Shown here in pieces: positions 12,206-24,642 of a DNA stretch of 64,000 nt (positions are counted from its first letter, which is position 1; every line of letters starts with the position of its first letter). A program made the translations under genes and the position numbers. The notes beneath the pieces were generated by a model. That model saw only the letters and a list, made by a program, of their open reading frames with translations. It made no database searches and had not been told where the DNA came from. The stretch comes from Muraenolepis orangiensis (lineage: Eukaryota > Chordata > Actinopteri > Gadiformes > Muraenolepididae): the NCBI GenBank assembly GCA_027704905.1, contig CM051004.1:12291948-12355947 (forward strand), read 5' to 3'.

Positions 12206-14635
12206 AGTGTGAGTTTTCCCCCCACTTAAGACCCCCCACATGCTTCTTCTGCAAGACTACAAACATTTGCATACAACATGGGCTTGGGTGTAGTTCCAAA
12301 TATTCTCATGTGACATCAGAGTGTTTACTGAGCAGCATGACTGCATGTCAGCATGACCTTGCTATTCTTGTGATTTGAGCGAGGGTTCATGCTAAAGTAT
12401 GTAACAATATGGGTTTGGGGCGTAGCTTTTTATAGCAACGCTATAACAGATTCCTCTGTGCTGTTGGGAGCTGGGGGCGGCTATGGGGGACTTTCACCGT
12501 GTCAGGTTATCGTCCCATCCCAGCTCCTGATCAACCATGTTAGGCTGTGCATCACAGACTGCTGGTCTTTGAGGTTGTGTCTGAGAGGCCTAAAAGGCTC
12601 AATCTTCTGGGGAAATGGAAGCGCTTGCACTTTTGTCAATCAGGTGTGACCAAGCGTTAGGCTCTTTCTCACCCTTTGGAGGAGGCAAAAGTTCAGGGGT
12701 TAAGAAAACAAGGCGTGATTATCACAATCATGTACCTGATTAGCTTTTTAATAGGAAATAGACTCTACAGACTAGACTTTAGACACACTCACCGTCACTG
12801 TTTTTACCCCTGTGGCAGGCCGATACTCATGCAAACATACGTACATTCTCAACCAGCCACTTAAGTGGGGTTTAGCTGATACTTTAACTTCATCTGAAAT
12901 ACAGAAGACATTCATCATTTCTTAATTCTTCTGCCTGCGGTAGCATCGTAGTTGATTCACACTCCCAATGCCTTAACCACAGTGGGCGTTGCTTTGCTAT
13001 CCAAAAATAGATTTTATGAGTAAAGAGAAAATGATACTAACCAAATTGACCATGTACTCAATGTGCCCTACCAAACACACACGTGTGAATGTTAAGGGAA
13101 AGCAAAAAAGATAAGAGAAATGCCTGGTCCTTAAAACAATAAATGAGCCGACCAAAACACTAAACACAGCTGGACGTGGGCCTCAAGCCAGCCAGGCTGA
13201 ATCTCAGGCTTAGCAGGCTTAATTCCAACATGCATGTGATCACAAAAAGGCAAGAAAGATACTAAGAAGACATTTCATTTTTTATTCTAATAAGGTGCCA
13301 GGGGATTTATTAAATAACACCAGAGAACATGAGGCACTTGAATAACCAAGAAAATCATCAAGTCACAGTGGTTATTTTTGCTAAAATGCTTTACACCTAC
13401 CTTCGACTTTCATGTCGAAAAGGTTACGTTACAAGGTTGAACCTTTGAACACCTGAGTCGATAAGTTGTTCACATGCCGTGATTTTTTTGTGCATATTAT
13501 TAGTTATTGTAAGTGGAAGTGAAATGTATAGTTATTGATATTCCCTCCAACTTAAGCGGATAAAGACCAAGATGATTTTCTGACACACATTTAAGGGTAA
13601 TAAGTTAATTCAACGGTGTGTTCACTACACTCATTTGATATCATATTTTAAATATTTTTTACCACATATGAGAAAATATTAAATGATCAGAGTAACAGAT
13701 ACATGAACACAATGCAGACATGTATGTTGTGTATGTTGTAATATAGTCCACCATGGTATAATATAGCGTATTATAATATATTATAATATAGTACACCATG
13801 CTGTGTTTGTTGACAGCTCTTTCTAATCTGACTCCACTAAAGACAACAGAAGCACACCAGGCAATTCGAGTATAATGAAAATCATTATTGAAAAAGGATC
13901 AAGTATAAAGGTAAACGTATTGGGATGAAGACTCAACCCAGGCTGCTCGTGAACAGTGCATATTACATTATATATACTTTATATTATATATATACTATCA
14001 TATTAATACGATAGGAAAATACTACACTGGGTCTTTATTAACATGTGAGTCAGTGAGATACCTAATGTCTTGACATATCATCTAACATCGTGTTTAAAGT
14101 TACCTAGTGTGATAATAAGCAGCAATAGTGTAATTACATTAATTTAAGTGTTCGTTGCTCTTCTAATAATAATAATAACAATAACAATAACTGCATCGTT
14201 TGACGTTTACATGAGTTGGTACGAATGAATATAAACACACCAGAACACATACTAGGAAGATCTTATGGATACATATTATGATAAGGATAATAAATAAAAA
14301 GGTAACATAACCTTAAATAGAGAGACGTTCAACGACCAGACAGACTCGTCAAGCTAACGTTAGCCACGCGTTACCGTTATTAATTAATATAACGGAAATA
14401 TAAAAAGCAGCAGCGGACGAAAACACTTGTTTCTTAGTATTTCTCATGCCGGTCATTTAAAAAAAAAAACTAAACTAAACTAATAGTAAAATACGATTTT
14501 TGTAAAAATGACTTGTTAATGACAGCTATCAGCGGCTACCCCGAGTGTGACAGATGATGGTCCCACATGGATGATGGAGATCACTCGTTCTACTACCTCA
14601 CGATCCACTCACTCACTCACTCGTGATTCACTCAC

Positions 14636-14795
14636 CTCCAGAAGCACCTGGAACACCCTGAAGATCAGCTGAACATCATGATGATGGTGGTGGTGGGACG
14701 GAGCGGAGCGGCTGTTGGATCTGGAGCTAGACGTCGTGGAGCTACTGCTGCTCAACCGCCCCCAACTGGCTTGCGACAGGAAGTGGGAGGAGGAG
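14636..14795 (-). other. atp13a3: Probable non-coding first exon of ATP13A3
   Basis: On the minus strand a GC-rich block ends in CTTCTGGAG followed by a strong GTGAGT donor at 14631-14635. The next exon downstream on that strand has a good acceptor (TTTGCAG) at 4792-4798 and carries 31 untranslated bases before the ATP13A3 start codon, so the two probably splice together across a 9.8 kb intron. The upper edge of the exon is a guess. The exon holds a very short upstream reading frame (two ATGs, then stop) at 14665-14679. The link to ATP13A3 is inferred from strand, position and splice signals only. Confidence 0.5.
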
Positions 14796-14830
14796 GAGGA
14801 TGTGACGACAGAAGCGCATATAGTCTGCAT
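14760..14830 (-). promoter_or_regulatory. Probable ATP13A3 promoter
   Basis: A locally GC-rich stretch just upstream of the proposed first exon contains an ETS-type core (AGGAAGTG on the plus strand at 14778-14785) and a GGGCGG-like box nearby. No TATA box is visible, which suits a broadly expressed gene. Inference from composition and position. Confidence 0.35.
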
Positions 14831-14954
14831 GCAGCACGTCCACACTACACACTGCTAGGCCAGTGTATGGTATGGGTGTGCTCCCGCTGCTGCTATAATA
14901 CAGTACATATGAATGACTCCTTTACATCGATGCACAGCTTTACAGCCACATAAG

Positions 14955-15020
14955 TATATATATGTATATATATATACATATATATTATATATATATTATA
15001 TATATACATACATATACATA

Positions 15021-15052
<32 letters not shown>

Positions 15053-15103
15053 CATATATATATACATATACATATATATATATACATATATATATACATA
15101 TAC

Positions 15104-15140
<37 letters not shown>

Positions 15141-15203
15141 CATATATACGTATATAATATATATGTATATATATACATGTATGTATATGTATATGTATAT
15201 ATA

Positions 15204-15234
<31 letters not shown>

Positions 15235-15335
15235 ATACACATATATATACATATACATATATATACATACATATATACATACATACATGTACACACACAT
15301 ATAAACACATACATATATAAACATGTATACATATT
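14955..15335. repeat. (TA)n/(TATACA)n low-complexity tract
   Basis: About 380 bp of alternating TATA/TACATA sequence directly abuts the outer edge of the LTR at 15336. It reads open on both strands as Tyr/Ile/Met/Thr-rich frames, which are artefacts. Confidence 0.95.
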
Positions 15336-15807
15336 GTAACATCATGAGAGGCCGTCTCAGAGGGCTAGTGTTGCAGAGTGTAGAGTTCCAGGCAAAACAG
15401 TAAAGTTTAGATGAAAATAGGCTTTATTTCCTCACATAGGCAGTAGGTTAACAAGTAACTCAGGAGGTTTAAGCAAAACAAACATTCTCACAGTTTTCAA
15501 CCACAAAAGGGCTTTTTCCCTAAGCCCAGTTTATCAATCAAAAATGAGACTTTCCTTCTCTTTTGAGGCTTTTCTTCAAGTGTCTCCAGCTCCTTCCAGC
15601 TATGTGCTCCCTAGGTCTCTCTCTGTTCCTGAGTCTGGGCTTTTGTCTGTTTCCCCAGTGCAGCTTCAACTACATGGCTTAAGCACCTGTCAGAGTTGTG
15701 GGGAATGCCTTGGAGATGTAGTTAGTGGACCATTTTGGGATGTTGCAGCTTGTCCACCAGGGGAATCTAGCACCCCTCTATAACCTGTCCCCTAGTGATG
15801 CCACACA
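15336..15807 (-). mobile_element. 3' LTR of the Gmr1-like element
   Basis: Read on the minus strand the segment begins TGTGTGGCATCA and ends TGATGTTACA, giving the TG...CA ends and short inverted termini of an LTR. It is preceded by a purine-rich polypurine tract (CCAGGGAGAGGGA at 15808-15820). It contains AATAAA at about 15424-15429 as a polyadenylation signal. Length is 472 bp. No matching 5' LTR was found in the window. Confidence 0.75.
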
Positions 15808-18290
15808 TCCCTCTCCCTGGGCCTGACGCCATCGGCAGGTTAAAGGAACACCAGAAGCAATCACGTCGGGACACCATGGCACCGTCCCGGCCTGTGAACG
15901 ACAGAGAAGTTAAAAGGTTGGATTGCTAAAAACCATCTAGTTACTCTGCTGTTTGTCTCTTTATTTTTAGCCATCCATTGTAACGGAGAATGATCGGTCA
16001 ACTAGGGTGAACCTCCTTCCCAGCAGGTAGTATTTAAGGCTTTCCTGGGCCCATTTTACAGCCAGGCACTCTCTACCGTGGCATAGTTCTTCTCTCTTGG
16101 TAGCAATTTTCGACTCAAATAGAGAAATGGATGTTCCTCACCTTCCTTGATCTGGGATAGAACAGCTACCAGACCCACCTTCGAGGCATATTCCTGGACA
16201 ACAAACTCTTCTTCTGCGTCCTGGGTCCATTTCACCATCCGTGAGTGCTTCTTGGTGGTCAGTTCTGTGAGAGGGGCAGCTACCATAACAATGTCCAGAA
16301 TAAAACATCTAATAATTTGCAAGGCCCAAAAAGGATGTCACCCCTTTCTTTGTCACCGATTTTGGCCACTCTTGAATGGCTTAGAGCCGTCTGTGGTTTG
16401 ACAAGGCCTGCCCAATGGTGTACCCCAGGTAGTTTGTCTCACTGAACGCCAGCTTAGATTTCTTGGGGTTCTCCGTCAAGCCTGCTTGTCGGAGGGAATC
16501 CAGGACTTTCTGAAGACAAGGTAAGTGGTTTTCCCAGTCTAGGCTCTGTATCAAAACATCATCTAAATAGGCGGAGGTATACTCTTTATGAGGCTTAAGT
16601 ACCTGATCCATCAGCCGCTGGAAGGTAGCGCGCGCTCCCCATTTTTTATTTAATTTTAATGTTTTTAATTTTAACTTCTTATTTTATCCCGAGGGAAATT
16701 AGTTCTCTGCATTTGACCCATCCTAGTGTTAGGAGCAGTGGGTAGCCATTAGTACAGTGCCCGGGGAGCAGTGTAGGGGGGTGCCTTGCTCAAGGGCACT
16801 TAGGCAGTAACCTGGTGTTTCCGGGTCTTGAACCGGCGACCTTGCGGCTCCCAAGTCCTTATCCACTGAGCTACTGCCCCCCCATAACCCAAATGTAGCA
16901 TTCTGTACTGCCAAAGGCCCCCCGGAGTGGCAAAGGCTGTCTTTTCCTTTGAGTCCGCAGACAAGGGAACCTGCCAATACCCCTTAGTGAGATTCAGGGT
17001 GGTTATGAACCGGGCATTGCCAAGACTTTCGATTAGCTCATCAACATGAGGCATTGGATAGGCATCAAATTCAGACACTTCATTCACTTTCCTAAAATCA
17101 TTACAAAAGCATATTGTGTTGTCAGGTTTTTCTACCAGGACGATGGGGCTGGACCAGGCACTCTTCGACTCTTCAATGATGTTCAACTTCAACATTTTTC
17201 TTATCTCTCCTTCAATAATTTTCTTGCGAGCCTCTGATACACAATTCGGCTTTTGGTTCACCGTTTTTTGTGACTGGGTGCAGATTTCATGTTCCACCAC
17301 GTGGGTGCAGCCCGGGAGGGATGAAAACACATCAGTTGGTGATGGGACAGGTCTAGACAGGTTAGGTCAGGTCTGTTGGGACAGGTCTGGACCAAACTGC
17401 ACTTCGTTCCGGGCTGACTCTTTTGGCTTTCTGGGGGGCATACAAGTGAACAGTGCTCGTCGATCATGCTGTTGCTTTAGCAGGATAAAATGGTAAATTT
17501 GCTCACCTTTTCGCTTCTCTGCTTGCCGTACTTTGTAGTTGACTTCCCCCACCTTTTCAATTACTTCATACGGTCCCTGCCAAGTAGCCAGGAATTTGCA
17601 TTCTACTGTGGGGACCAGCACTAGCACTCCATCTCCTGGTTTGAACTCTCTGTCTTGGGCTGCTCGGTTATAAGTAGCACATTGGTCTCTCTGTGCTTTC
17701 TCCATGTGCTCCTTCACAATTGGAATTACCGCCGCAATCCGGTCCCTCATCGCCCCCACATGTTCAATCTTGGTACGATGAGGACATGGTTGTTCCTCCT
17801 AAGTCTCCTTGGCTATGTCCAGAAGACCCCTGGGTTTGTGGGAGTACAACAGGTCAAAGGGTGAAAAACCAGTGGACGACTGAGGGACTTCTCTTACGGC
17901 AAACAGAAGGTAGGGGAGAAGCTGGTCACAATTTATTCCATCTTTGTCGATGGCCTTCCTCAGCATGGCTTTGAGAGTCTTGTTGAACCTCTCCACTAAT
18001 CCATCTGTCTGGGGGGGTATACCGAGGTTCTCACCTGTAACAGCACACACCTAGTGTGCGCTGTTACAGGTGAGTCCCTAGTGAGTCCCAAGTCCCTAGT
18101 GACCCTGGACATAAAGGATCCGTTTTGGTAACCCCACCCTGCTGCTGAAGAGGAACAATTTGTTTGCCATCTATTTAGCATTTGCCTTTCTTAGAGGGGT
18201 AGCATAGTCTACAATGATGAAGATATACTGGTGTCCCCGGACACTTTTGGGGAGTGGGCCTACAATATCCATTCCCACCCTTTCAAATGG
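15808..18290 (-). mobile_element. Gmr1-like Ty3/gypsy pol remnant: integrase, reverse transcriptase, RNase H
   Basis: On the minus strand the domain order is as follows. Integrase core at about 18290-17800 (FERVGMDIVGPLPKS, then GLVERFNKTLKAMLR and STGFSPFDLLYSHKPRG). Integrase C-terminal segment at 17759-17460 (FKPGDGVLVLVPT, WQGPYEVIEKVGEVNYKV). Reverse transcriptase at 17330-16380 (SPIVLVEKPD, FITTLNLTKGYWQVPL, catalytic AYLDDVLIQS). RNase H at 16322-16056 (YASKVGLVAVLSQ, FLYLSRKLLPREKNYATVE). The LTR follows. Integrase before reverse transcriptase is the reverse of normal Ty3/gypsy and matches the Gmr1 group. Stops and frameshifts make the copy inactive, and a SINE interrupts the reverse transcriptase. 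The LTKG where DL.KGY is usual is one visible decay mark. Confidence 0.85.
16644..16882 (-). mobile_element. tRNA-derived SINE inside the Gmr1-like reverse transcriptase
   Basis: On the minus strand the head reads GGCAGTAGCTCAGTGGATAA (A box) and later CGCCGGTTCAAGACCCGG (B box), followed by a tRNA-unrelated body. It splits the reverse transcriptase between YRMLHLGYG and ATFQRLMDQVL. A short flanking repeat (ATGGGG) looks like the target-site duplication. Confidence 0.85.
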
Positions 18291-19446
18291 CAACATACGT
18301 TTCCGGGGTTCCCGATAAAGATTATTTTGGGCTTCCATCCAGAGCAGCGAGAAGGCTGGACAGTCCCGACCAATCAGGACTGGAAGGGTCTTGATTACTC
18401 CCACCTCAACATTACATGGACACACACACACACACACAACGGGAACTGGTTTGCCTCGATTAAAGTTAAAGTGGAACATTCCGAGGATGCAGCTTCTCGG
18501 ACCGATGGTCAACGGAGGGCAGCCTGGGCATAGTCGTTGAGGAGGCCCAAAATGACCAGGAAGAAGTGTTTGGCTCATAGACAGAGTGCTATAGAATGCA
18601 CACCTGTGGCAGTGTACAAGCCTGAACTAGCCAACAACATGGAACCATCCTGGAACAACATGGAACCTGCCTCAATTGAGGTAGAACTTTCGGCGGGAAC
18701 AGCTTCTGAGAGTGAAGTCCAACCTGCCCTGCTCAAGCGGTGTGAAAGTTGTGGTCAAAAAATTAACTGCATATTGAAGGAGAACCGTGAACCCAAAGTG
18801 TCCCAAAGTGAAAAGGACACTGTAGTGCTGTACTACGCTGGCCCCGTTACCTGGACTGATAATGTGCCTGCTTTAAACTCTTCTGCCCAACCTGCCAAAA
18901 TTCTCCACCATCTGTAACATCACGTTTCCGGGGTTCCCGATCAAGATCCTTTTGGGCTTCCATCCAGAGCAGCGAGAAGGCTGGACAGTCCTGACCAATC
19001 AGGACTGGAACTGGAAGGGTCTTGATTACTCCCACCTCGACATTAAAACAAACGCTTAGTAGTGGTTAGCCTCAGCCAGGTTTGTTGGGTACTCTCAGAG
19101 GGCTCCATGGACACACACACACAACGGGAACTGGTTTGCCTCAATTAAAGTTAAAGTGGAAGCTTCCGAGGATGCAACTTCTCGGACCGATGGTCAACGG
19201 AGGGCAGCCTGGGCATAGTCGTTGGGGAGGCCCAAAATGACCAGGAAGTAGTGTTTGGCTCATAGACAGAGTGCTATAGAAGGCACATCTGTGGCAGTGT
19301 ACGAGCCTGAACTAGCCAACAACATGGAACCATCCTGGAACCTGCCTCAATTGAGGTACAACTTTCGGAGGGAACAGCTTCTGAGAGTGAAGGCCAACCT
19401 GCCCTGCTCAAGTGGTGTGAAAGTTGTGGTCAAAAAATGAACTGCA
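18291..19446 (-). repeat. Tandem units of about 640 bp from the Gmr1-like element (units 1 and 2a)
   Basis: Unit 1 spans about 18291-18917 and unit 2 starts at 18918, each opening with TTTCCGGGGTTCCCGAT. Unit 2 stops at 19446 and continues at 30003, with the LINE nest between. On the minus strand each unit contains KTLPVLIGRDCPAFSLLWME, which resembles the end of a retroelement protease, so the units probably come from the gag/protease side. A 126-codon plus-strand frame at 18537-18917 is not kept in the other units. Confidence 0.7.
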
Positions 19447-19780
19447 TTCCACAGTCTCGGCGCAGTGGAGCAGAAGGCTCAGTCTCCCATGGTTTTCAGT
19501 TTGGTCCTTGGGGGAAGGAGGAGGTTTGCCTTTTCAGAGTGTAGACTCCTCGTGGAGGTTTGTGGGGTGAGAAGTTCTTTGATGTATGAGGGAGCATTTC
19601 CATGAATGCATGGAATGATTCATGGAATGAATCATTTTGTAGTCAATCCTGCGTGAGACCGGGAGCCAGTGCAATGATTTGAGTATGGCCGTGGTGTGTT
19701 CATACTTCCGCACTCTCATCAGGATCCTAGCAGCGCTGTTCTGGATGTATTGCAGCTTCTGGATGTTCTTGCTTGATAGA
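19447..19780 (-). mobile_element. L2-type LINE, 3' piece
   Basis: The minus strand encodes SKNIQKLQYIQNSAARILMR and then RKYEHTTAILKSLHWLPVSR, the typical C-terminus of L2-like LINEs. It continues the frame that breaks off at 26317 (RLHYCNKLLIWIPS), so 19447-19780 and 26317-30000 are one element split by a later LINE. Its outer edge lies in a CTGCAT repeated at 29997-30002. Confidence 0.85.
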
Positions 19781-20497
19781 GGAGTATGGCGCCGTACGAG
19801 CGAGCTCCCGCACGACGACGCAGTTTTTTGTTATTTATTATTTTTATCGCAACTATTTTAGTTCAGGAAGTTAGCAGCACGTTCACTTATAACTTTTGCA
19901 CACTTCGGGAGATCAGATCGACAGTTGCTCGCCGCCTTCCGGAGTTTTTTCATTCTTTCGACTCGGACGTCCCGCCCGAAGTCACAGCTGGATTATCTCC
20001 GACCATCTTGGGCACGATTACACGCAAGCGTCGCCGGAGGAAGCGAGGGAAGCGAGCCGGCGTGCTAGTCAAGCTGAGATGTCAGGCTGAGATGTCGATC
20101 CGATCGCCCCCCATTACCCACCATTCTACTGGCTAATGTACAGTCTCTGGACAATAAGTTAAGCAAGCTTACAGGCTTGTATTCAATTCCACCGGGAAAC
20201 TAAGGACAACTGTATCATCTGCCTTACGGAGACATGGATGTCGGAGGGGGTTACCGACGCTGCTATCGAGCCAACGGGATTTTCCGTCCACCGGGCGGAC
20301 AGAACAAAGGCTCTCTCCGGTAAAGATCGCGGAGGGGGGGTATGTCTCATGATACATAGATCTTGGTGCAACCAAAGTCATGTACATCCCCTCAAGTCTT
20401 TCTGTTCCCCGGACCTGGAGTACCTGATGCTTATGTGCCGTCCACACTGGCTACCTCAGGAGTTTACAGCGGTAACCGTGACCGCTGTTTACATTCA
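19781..20497 (+). mobile_element. LINE (CR1/Rex1-like group), 5' endonuclease piece
   Basis: Plus-strand sequence encodes parts of an AP-endonuclease domain: ANVQSLDNKL, then ICLTETWMSEGVTDAAIEP, then GGGVCLMIHRSWCN, with frame breaks. It starts with ATGGCGCCGTACGAGCGAGC a few bases after the insertion point. It is the 5' part of the element that resumes at 24643. The clade is given by general likeness only. Confidence 0.75.
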
Positions 20498-23400
20498 GAG
20501 TTTTTTTTTATATTAGTTGGTTCATCTTTTTGTGTGTATGTGCTGTCTTTTTTTCTTTATATCTTCATGTCTACAGTCAGGTCAGTAATTTTTGAGTTTG
20601 GAATGTATATATTGGTCAAGTCAACTCTCCTCAGGATAGGTTTTTACTATTTGGTTTCTCTCCCAATCCATTATGTCCAACAGTAACAGCGGACCAGCAG
20701 CCACCAGCTGGTAACCAGGGTTACCAGCTGGAATGTTAAGGGATTAAATGCACCTCTAAAACGTAATAAGGTTCTCTCATATCTCAAGGGTTTGGGCACT
20801 AGAATTGCGTTCCTCCAGGAGACCCATCTCAAACAAGGGGACCATTTTAGAATTAAAAAGGACTGGGTTGGTTAGTTATATCACTCCTCATTTACGAGCA
20901 AATCGCGGGGAGTTGCAATTCTGGTGCACAAATCAGTGCCGTTCTCCGTCTCCAGGGTCATATCAGACCCCCATGGTAATTTTATTATTGTATCTGGGAA
21001 GATTAATAACATCTGTCTCACCTTGGTAAATATCTATGGCCCTAATTGGGATGATGAGAATTTTTACAAAAAGCTTCTGTTTTCTATACCGGATCTTGGA
21101 ACGCACCAGTTAATTTTAGGAGGCGACTTTAATTGTTGTCTTAATCCAGTTCTAGACCGTTCTTCTATCACTCCCTCCACTCTCTCCAAATCTGCCAAGG
21201 CCATCCAAGCATTCATGGCCCAATATGCCGTCTCAAACCCCTGGGCGATTGTTGAATCCTGATGTTAAACAGTATTCTTTCTTTTCCCCTGTCCATCATT
21301 CATTCTCACGCATTGATTTCTTTCTGTTAGACCATAGGCTCCTCCCCGCATCAACAATGCTCATATGGCCCTATTGTCATCTCTGATCACGCAGCTGTTT
21401 CGACTGACCTCTCTCTTTCAGGTGGCTTTATGCAGCGCTCTCCCTGGCGTTTTAACAACTTATGGCTCCCAGATCCAGCATTTGTTGACTTTGTGAATAC
21501 GAACATAGATGTTTTCATCTCTTTCAATGTCACGCCAGATGTATCAGCCTCTGTGATCTGGGAGGCGTGTAAGGCCTATCTGAGGGGGCAGATCATCTCG
21601 TACACTTCTTATCAGAGGAAAAAAGCTGCAGAGGATAAATCAAAATGTTCCAGGCTAATTTCTGAAATTGCTCGCTCATCAGCTTTGTCAAATGTCCGCA
21701 TCCCACCTAATCCCTCAAATGAACACCCGAACTGAAACATTTGACTACACGTTGCATCGATAAATAATCAATTCAAGGATTTTTATAGTTCTCTTTACAC
21801 GTCTGAACAATCTCCTGATCCCTCATTATACAGTGCTTTCTTTCGGTCATTGGACATTCCAATCATTGATCCGGAGCAAGTATCGGAACTGGAAGAGCCT
21901 TTCACTGCTGAGGAAATGATTCTTGCCCTGAGGTCCATGCAGAGTAGAAAGTGTCCTGGCCCTGATGGTTTTCCAGTCGAGTTTTATAAGGCCTTTTCCG
22001 AGAAACTAACCCCACTCCTGCTCAACATGTATAATCAATCGTTTGAATCTGGCTTACTACCTATCACGTTGCGCCAAGCTTCTATCTCTCTGATACTTAA
22101 AAAAGATAAGGATCCCCTTCAGTGTGGCAGTTATCGTCCTATTTCTTTACTTGGAAATTATGTCAAGTTGCTGGCAAAGGTGCTGGCTCGGCGACTTGAG
22201 GCCACACTGCCCTCAATTATATCCATAGATCAAACAGGGTTCATTAGGAATAGATCCTCTTATTATAACATCAGACGTTTATTCAATGTATTATACAATC
22301 CCTCCTCATCTAAAGTACCAGAGTTGATATTATCACTGGACGCGGAAAAAGTGTTTGACAGTGGAGTGGGGTTACCTTTTTGAAACATTGAGAAGGTTTG
22401 GGTTTGGTGAGAAATTCTTAACTTGGACTAGGTTATTGTACACCCTGCCAGAGGCATGTGTACGCACTAATAGTAATTATTCCGATTACTTCCCCCTTGG
22501 TAGGGGTACAAGACAGGGCTGCCCCTTATCCCCCTTATTGTTCGCAATAGCGGTTGAACCGTTAGCGATAGCACTTAGGACTAGTGCATTTCCAGGCATC
22601 ATGAGAGGTGGAGTGGAGCAAAAGGTTTCCCTTTATGCTGACGATTTATTGCTGTATGTTTCTGACCCTGATAAATCCATCCCCCTGGTGCTTACCATTC
22701 TTGGACACTTTGGTCAAATTTTGGGATACAAACTAAATTTAAGCAAAAGTGAACTCATGCCAGTTAACTCTGCGGCCAAGACATATGCCTTGAGTAGATT
22801 GCCTTTTAAAATCTCTCGTCATAAGCTCACGTACCTGAAGATTTGTGTAACTAACAGATTTGACAATTTATTTAAAGATAACTTTTCCCCTCTCCTGGAC
22901 CGTCTGACCCATGATTTTCAACGATGGTCACTTCTCCCCCTGTCTCTGGCTGGGCGGATAAATTGTATAAAAATGAATGTGCTTCCCAGATGGTTATACC
23001 TTCTTCAGTGCATCCCCATCTTTATTGCGAAATCATTCTTCAGTAAATTAGATGGCAGGATTTTACAATTTATTTGGGAACGTAGGAATCCAAGAATTCG
23101 TAAACAAGTATTGCAGAGACCCAAACTGTCAGGGGGGATGGCCCTACCCAATTTCCAACAGTATTTTTGGGCCGCCAATCTGCGCTCTATCCTACATTGG
23201 CAGAATGTTGACTATTGACCCTATTCCAGCGTGGCTTTGTATTGAATCTGCTTCTTGTGTTCCTGCCTCATTGTCGGCTCTCTTGTGCTCGCCCTCCCTG
23301 TCACTACCACCCAAATTTACTAAGAATATAATTGTAAAGCATAGTCTAAAAATCTGGCACCAATTTACACGGCATTACAAGCTCAACACACCTTCTCTAT

Positions 23401-24642
23401 CAACCCCTCTCCACGCCAATCCACTTTTTCCCCCCTCTCTACTGGATAAGGCCTATGTGGCACAGTCAGGGCATTTCCAACATCAGTAGTCTATATGTGG
23501 ATGGTATATTTGCCTCTTTTAACGAACTTGTAGATATATATGATCTTCCAAGAACCAATTTTTTCAGATATCTGCAAGTCCGTGACTTTGTCCGCAAACA
23601 TTTTTCAGGCTTTCCTGTGATTCCCCTGATTTCTCCCATAGACTTGCTTCTGAAACAGGATCCAATTGGGAAAGGCGCCATTACACGTTTATGTAATGAA
23701 ATAGCTATGCTATATATATACATATGTATATAAGCTATGCCCAAAAGCTTGCACTCTACGTACAATTTGGTCACAAGACTTGGGGGAAGATATAGATTGT
23801 AAGACCTGGGAAGCTATTCTCTACAGAGTTCACCACTCCTCCATATGTGCCAGACATGGGGTGCTGCAGTGTAAGGTGGTTCACAGGATACACTGGTCTA
23901 GACGTAAGCTGGCAAAGATTTTTCCCGACATTGATCCTACATGTGAGAGATGTCGGCAGGCCCCTGCGGATCTCTGTCATATGTTTTGGTTGTGTCCCTC
24001 TCTCGCTTCATTTTGGGAGTCTGTTTTTGACACTCTTTCCAAAGTCACCTCTATCCCCATTACACCCTCCCCTATTGCTGCTCTGTTTGGAGTCTTGCCG
24101 GCAGAGTCACCTCTACCCAAATATATTTTGGCTTTTGTGGCTTTTTTAACTCTGCTGGCGAGGCGGTTAATTCTTATGACTTGGAAGGGTCCCTACGTTC
24201 CCACTCACTCTCGTTGGATTGGGGATGTGCTTCATTTTATGCAACTGGAGAAAATCAAGCATACCCTACGAGGCTCCCTACCCAAGTTTGATAAGATTTG
24301 GCAGCCCTTTTCAGAATATATAGATGGCATTCAAATTATCCCGCCACCTTCCAATTGAAAAACCTCTCCTTACCCTCTGGTGTAGTAATGACCTTGACCT
24401 GTTGTACCTACCTATCTGACCTGTGTACTTTTTATTTTATTTTATTATTTATTTATTTATTTATGTTATATATATATATATAGTTTTATTTTTATGTATT
24501 TGTTTATTTAATTTTAAGTTTGTTTGTTTCTTAATTTCTGTTTTAGTTGTAACTGTGAAGCTTCATGTGTTACACTGTGATGTATATTTTTGTTTGTGAT
24601 GTAAAACCTGAAAATTCCATAAATAAATCATAAAAAAAAAAG
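20498..24642 (+). mobile_element. L1/Tx1-type LINE, nearly full-length ORF2, decayed
   Basis: Endonuclease domain from about 20700 (WNVKGLNAPLKRNKVLSYL, FLQETHLK, NIYGPNWD, LILGGDFNCCLNPVLDRS). Reverse transcriptase from about 21890 (RKCPGPDGFPVEFYK, SYRPISLLGNYVKLLAKVLA, DQTGFIRNRSS, GTRQGCPLSPLLFAIAVEPLA, catalytic SLYADDLLLYV). A C-terminal region with a Cys-rich segment (CERCRQAPADLCHMFWLCP) follows at about 23940. It ends in an A-tail at 24633-24642. At least four frameshifts or stops break ORF2. Type and order of motifs fit fish L1/Swimmer-like LINEs. It lies inside the LINE at 19781-26316. Confidence 0.9.

Noticed and set aside
14893..15345. Tyr/Ile-rich membrane-like open frames
   Set aside because: Translation of a (TA)n/(TATACA)n tract.
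16790..16882. tRNA gene
   Set aside because: A and B boxes are present, but they belong to the head of a SINE inserted in a retroelement; no full cloverleaf.
15336..18290. Endogenous retrovirus
   Set aside because: Reverse transcriptase, integrase and domain order fit a Gmr1-type retrotransposon; no envelope gene is seen.
18537..18917. 126-codon plus-strand protein with two Cys pairs
   Set aside because: The same block in the second tandem unit is out of frame and the third is cut short, and the retroelement reads on the minus strand.
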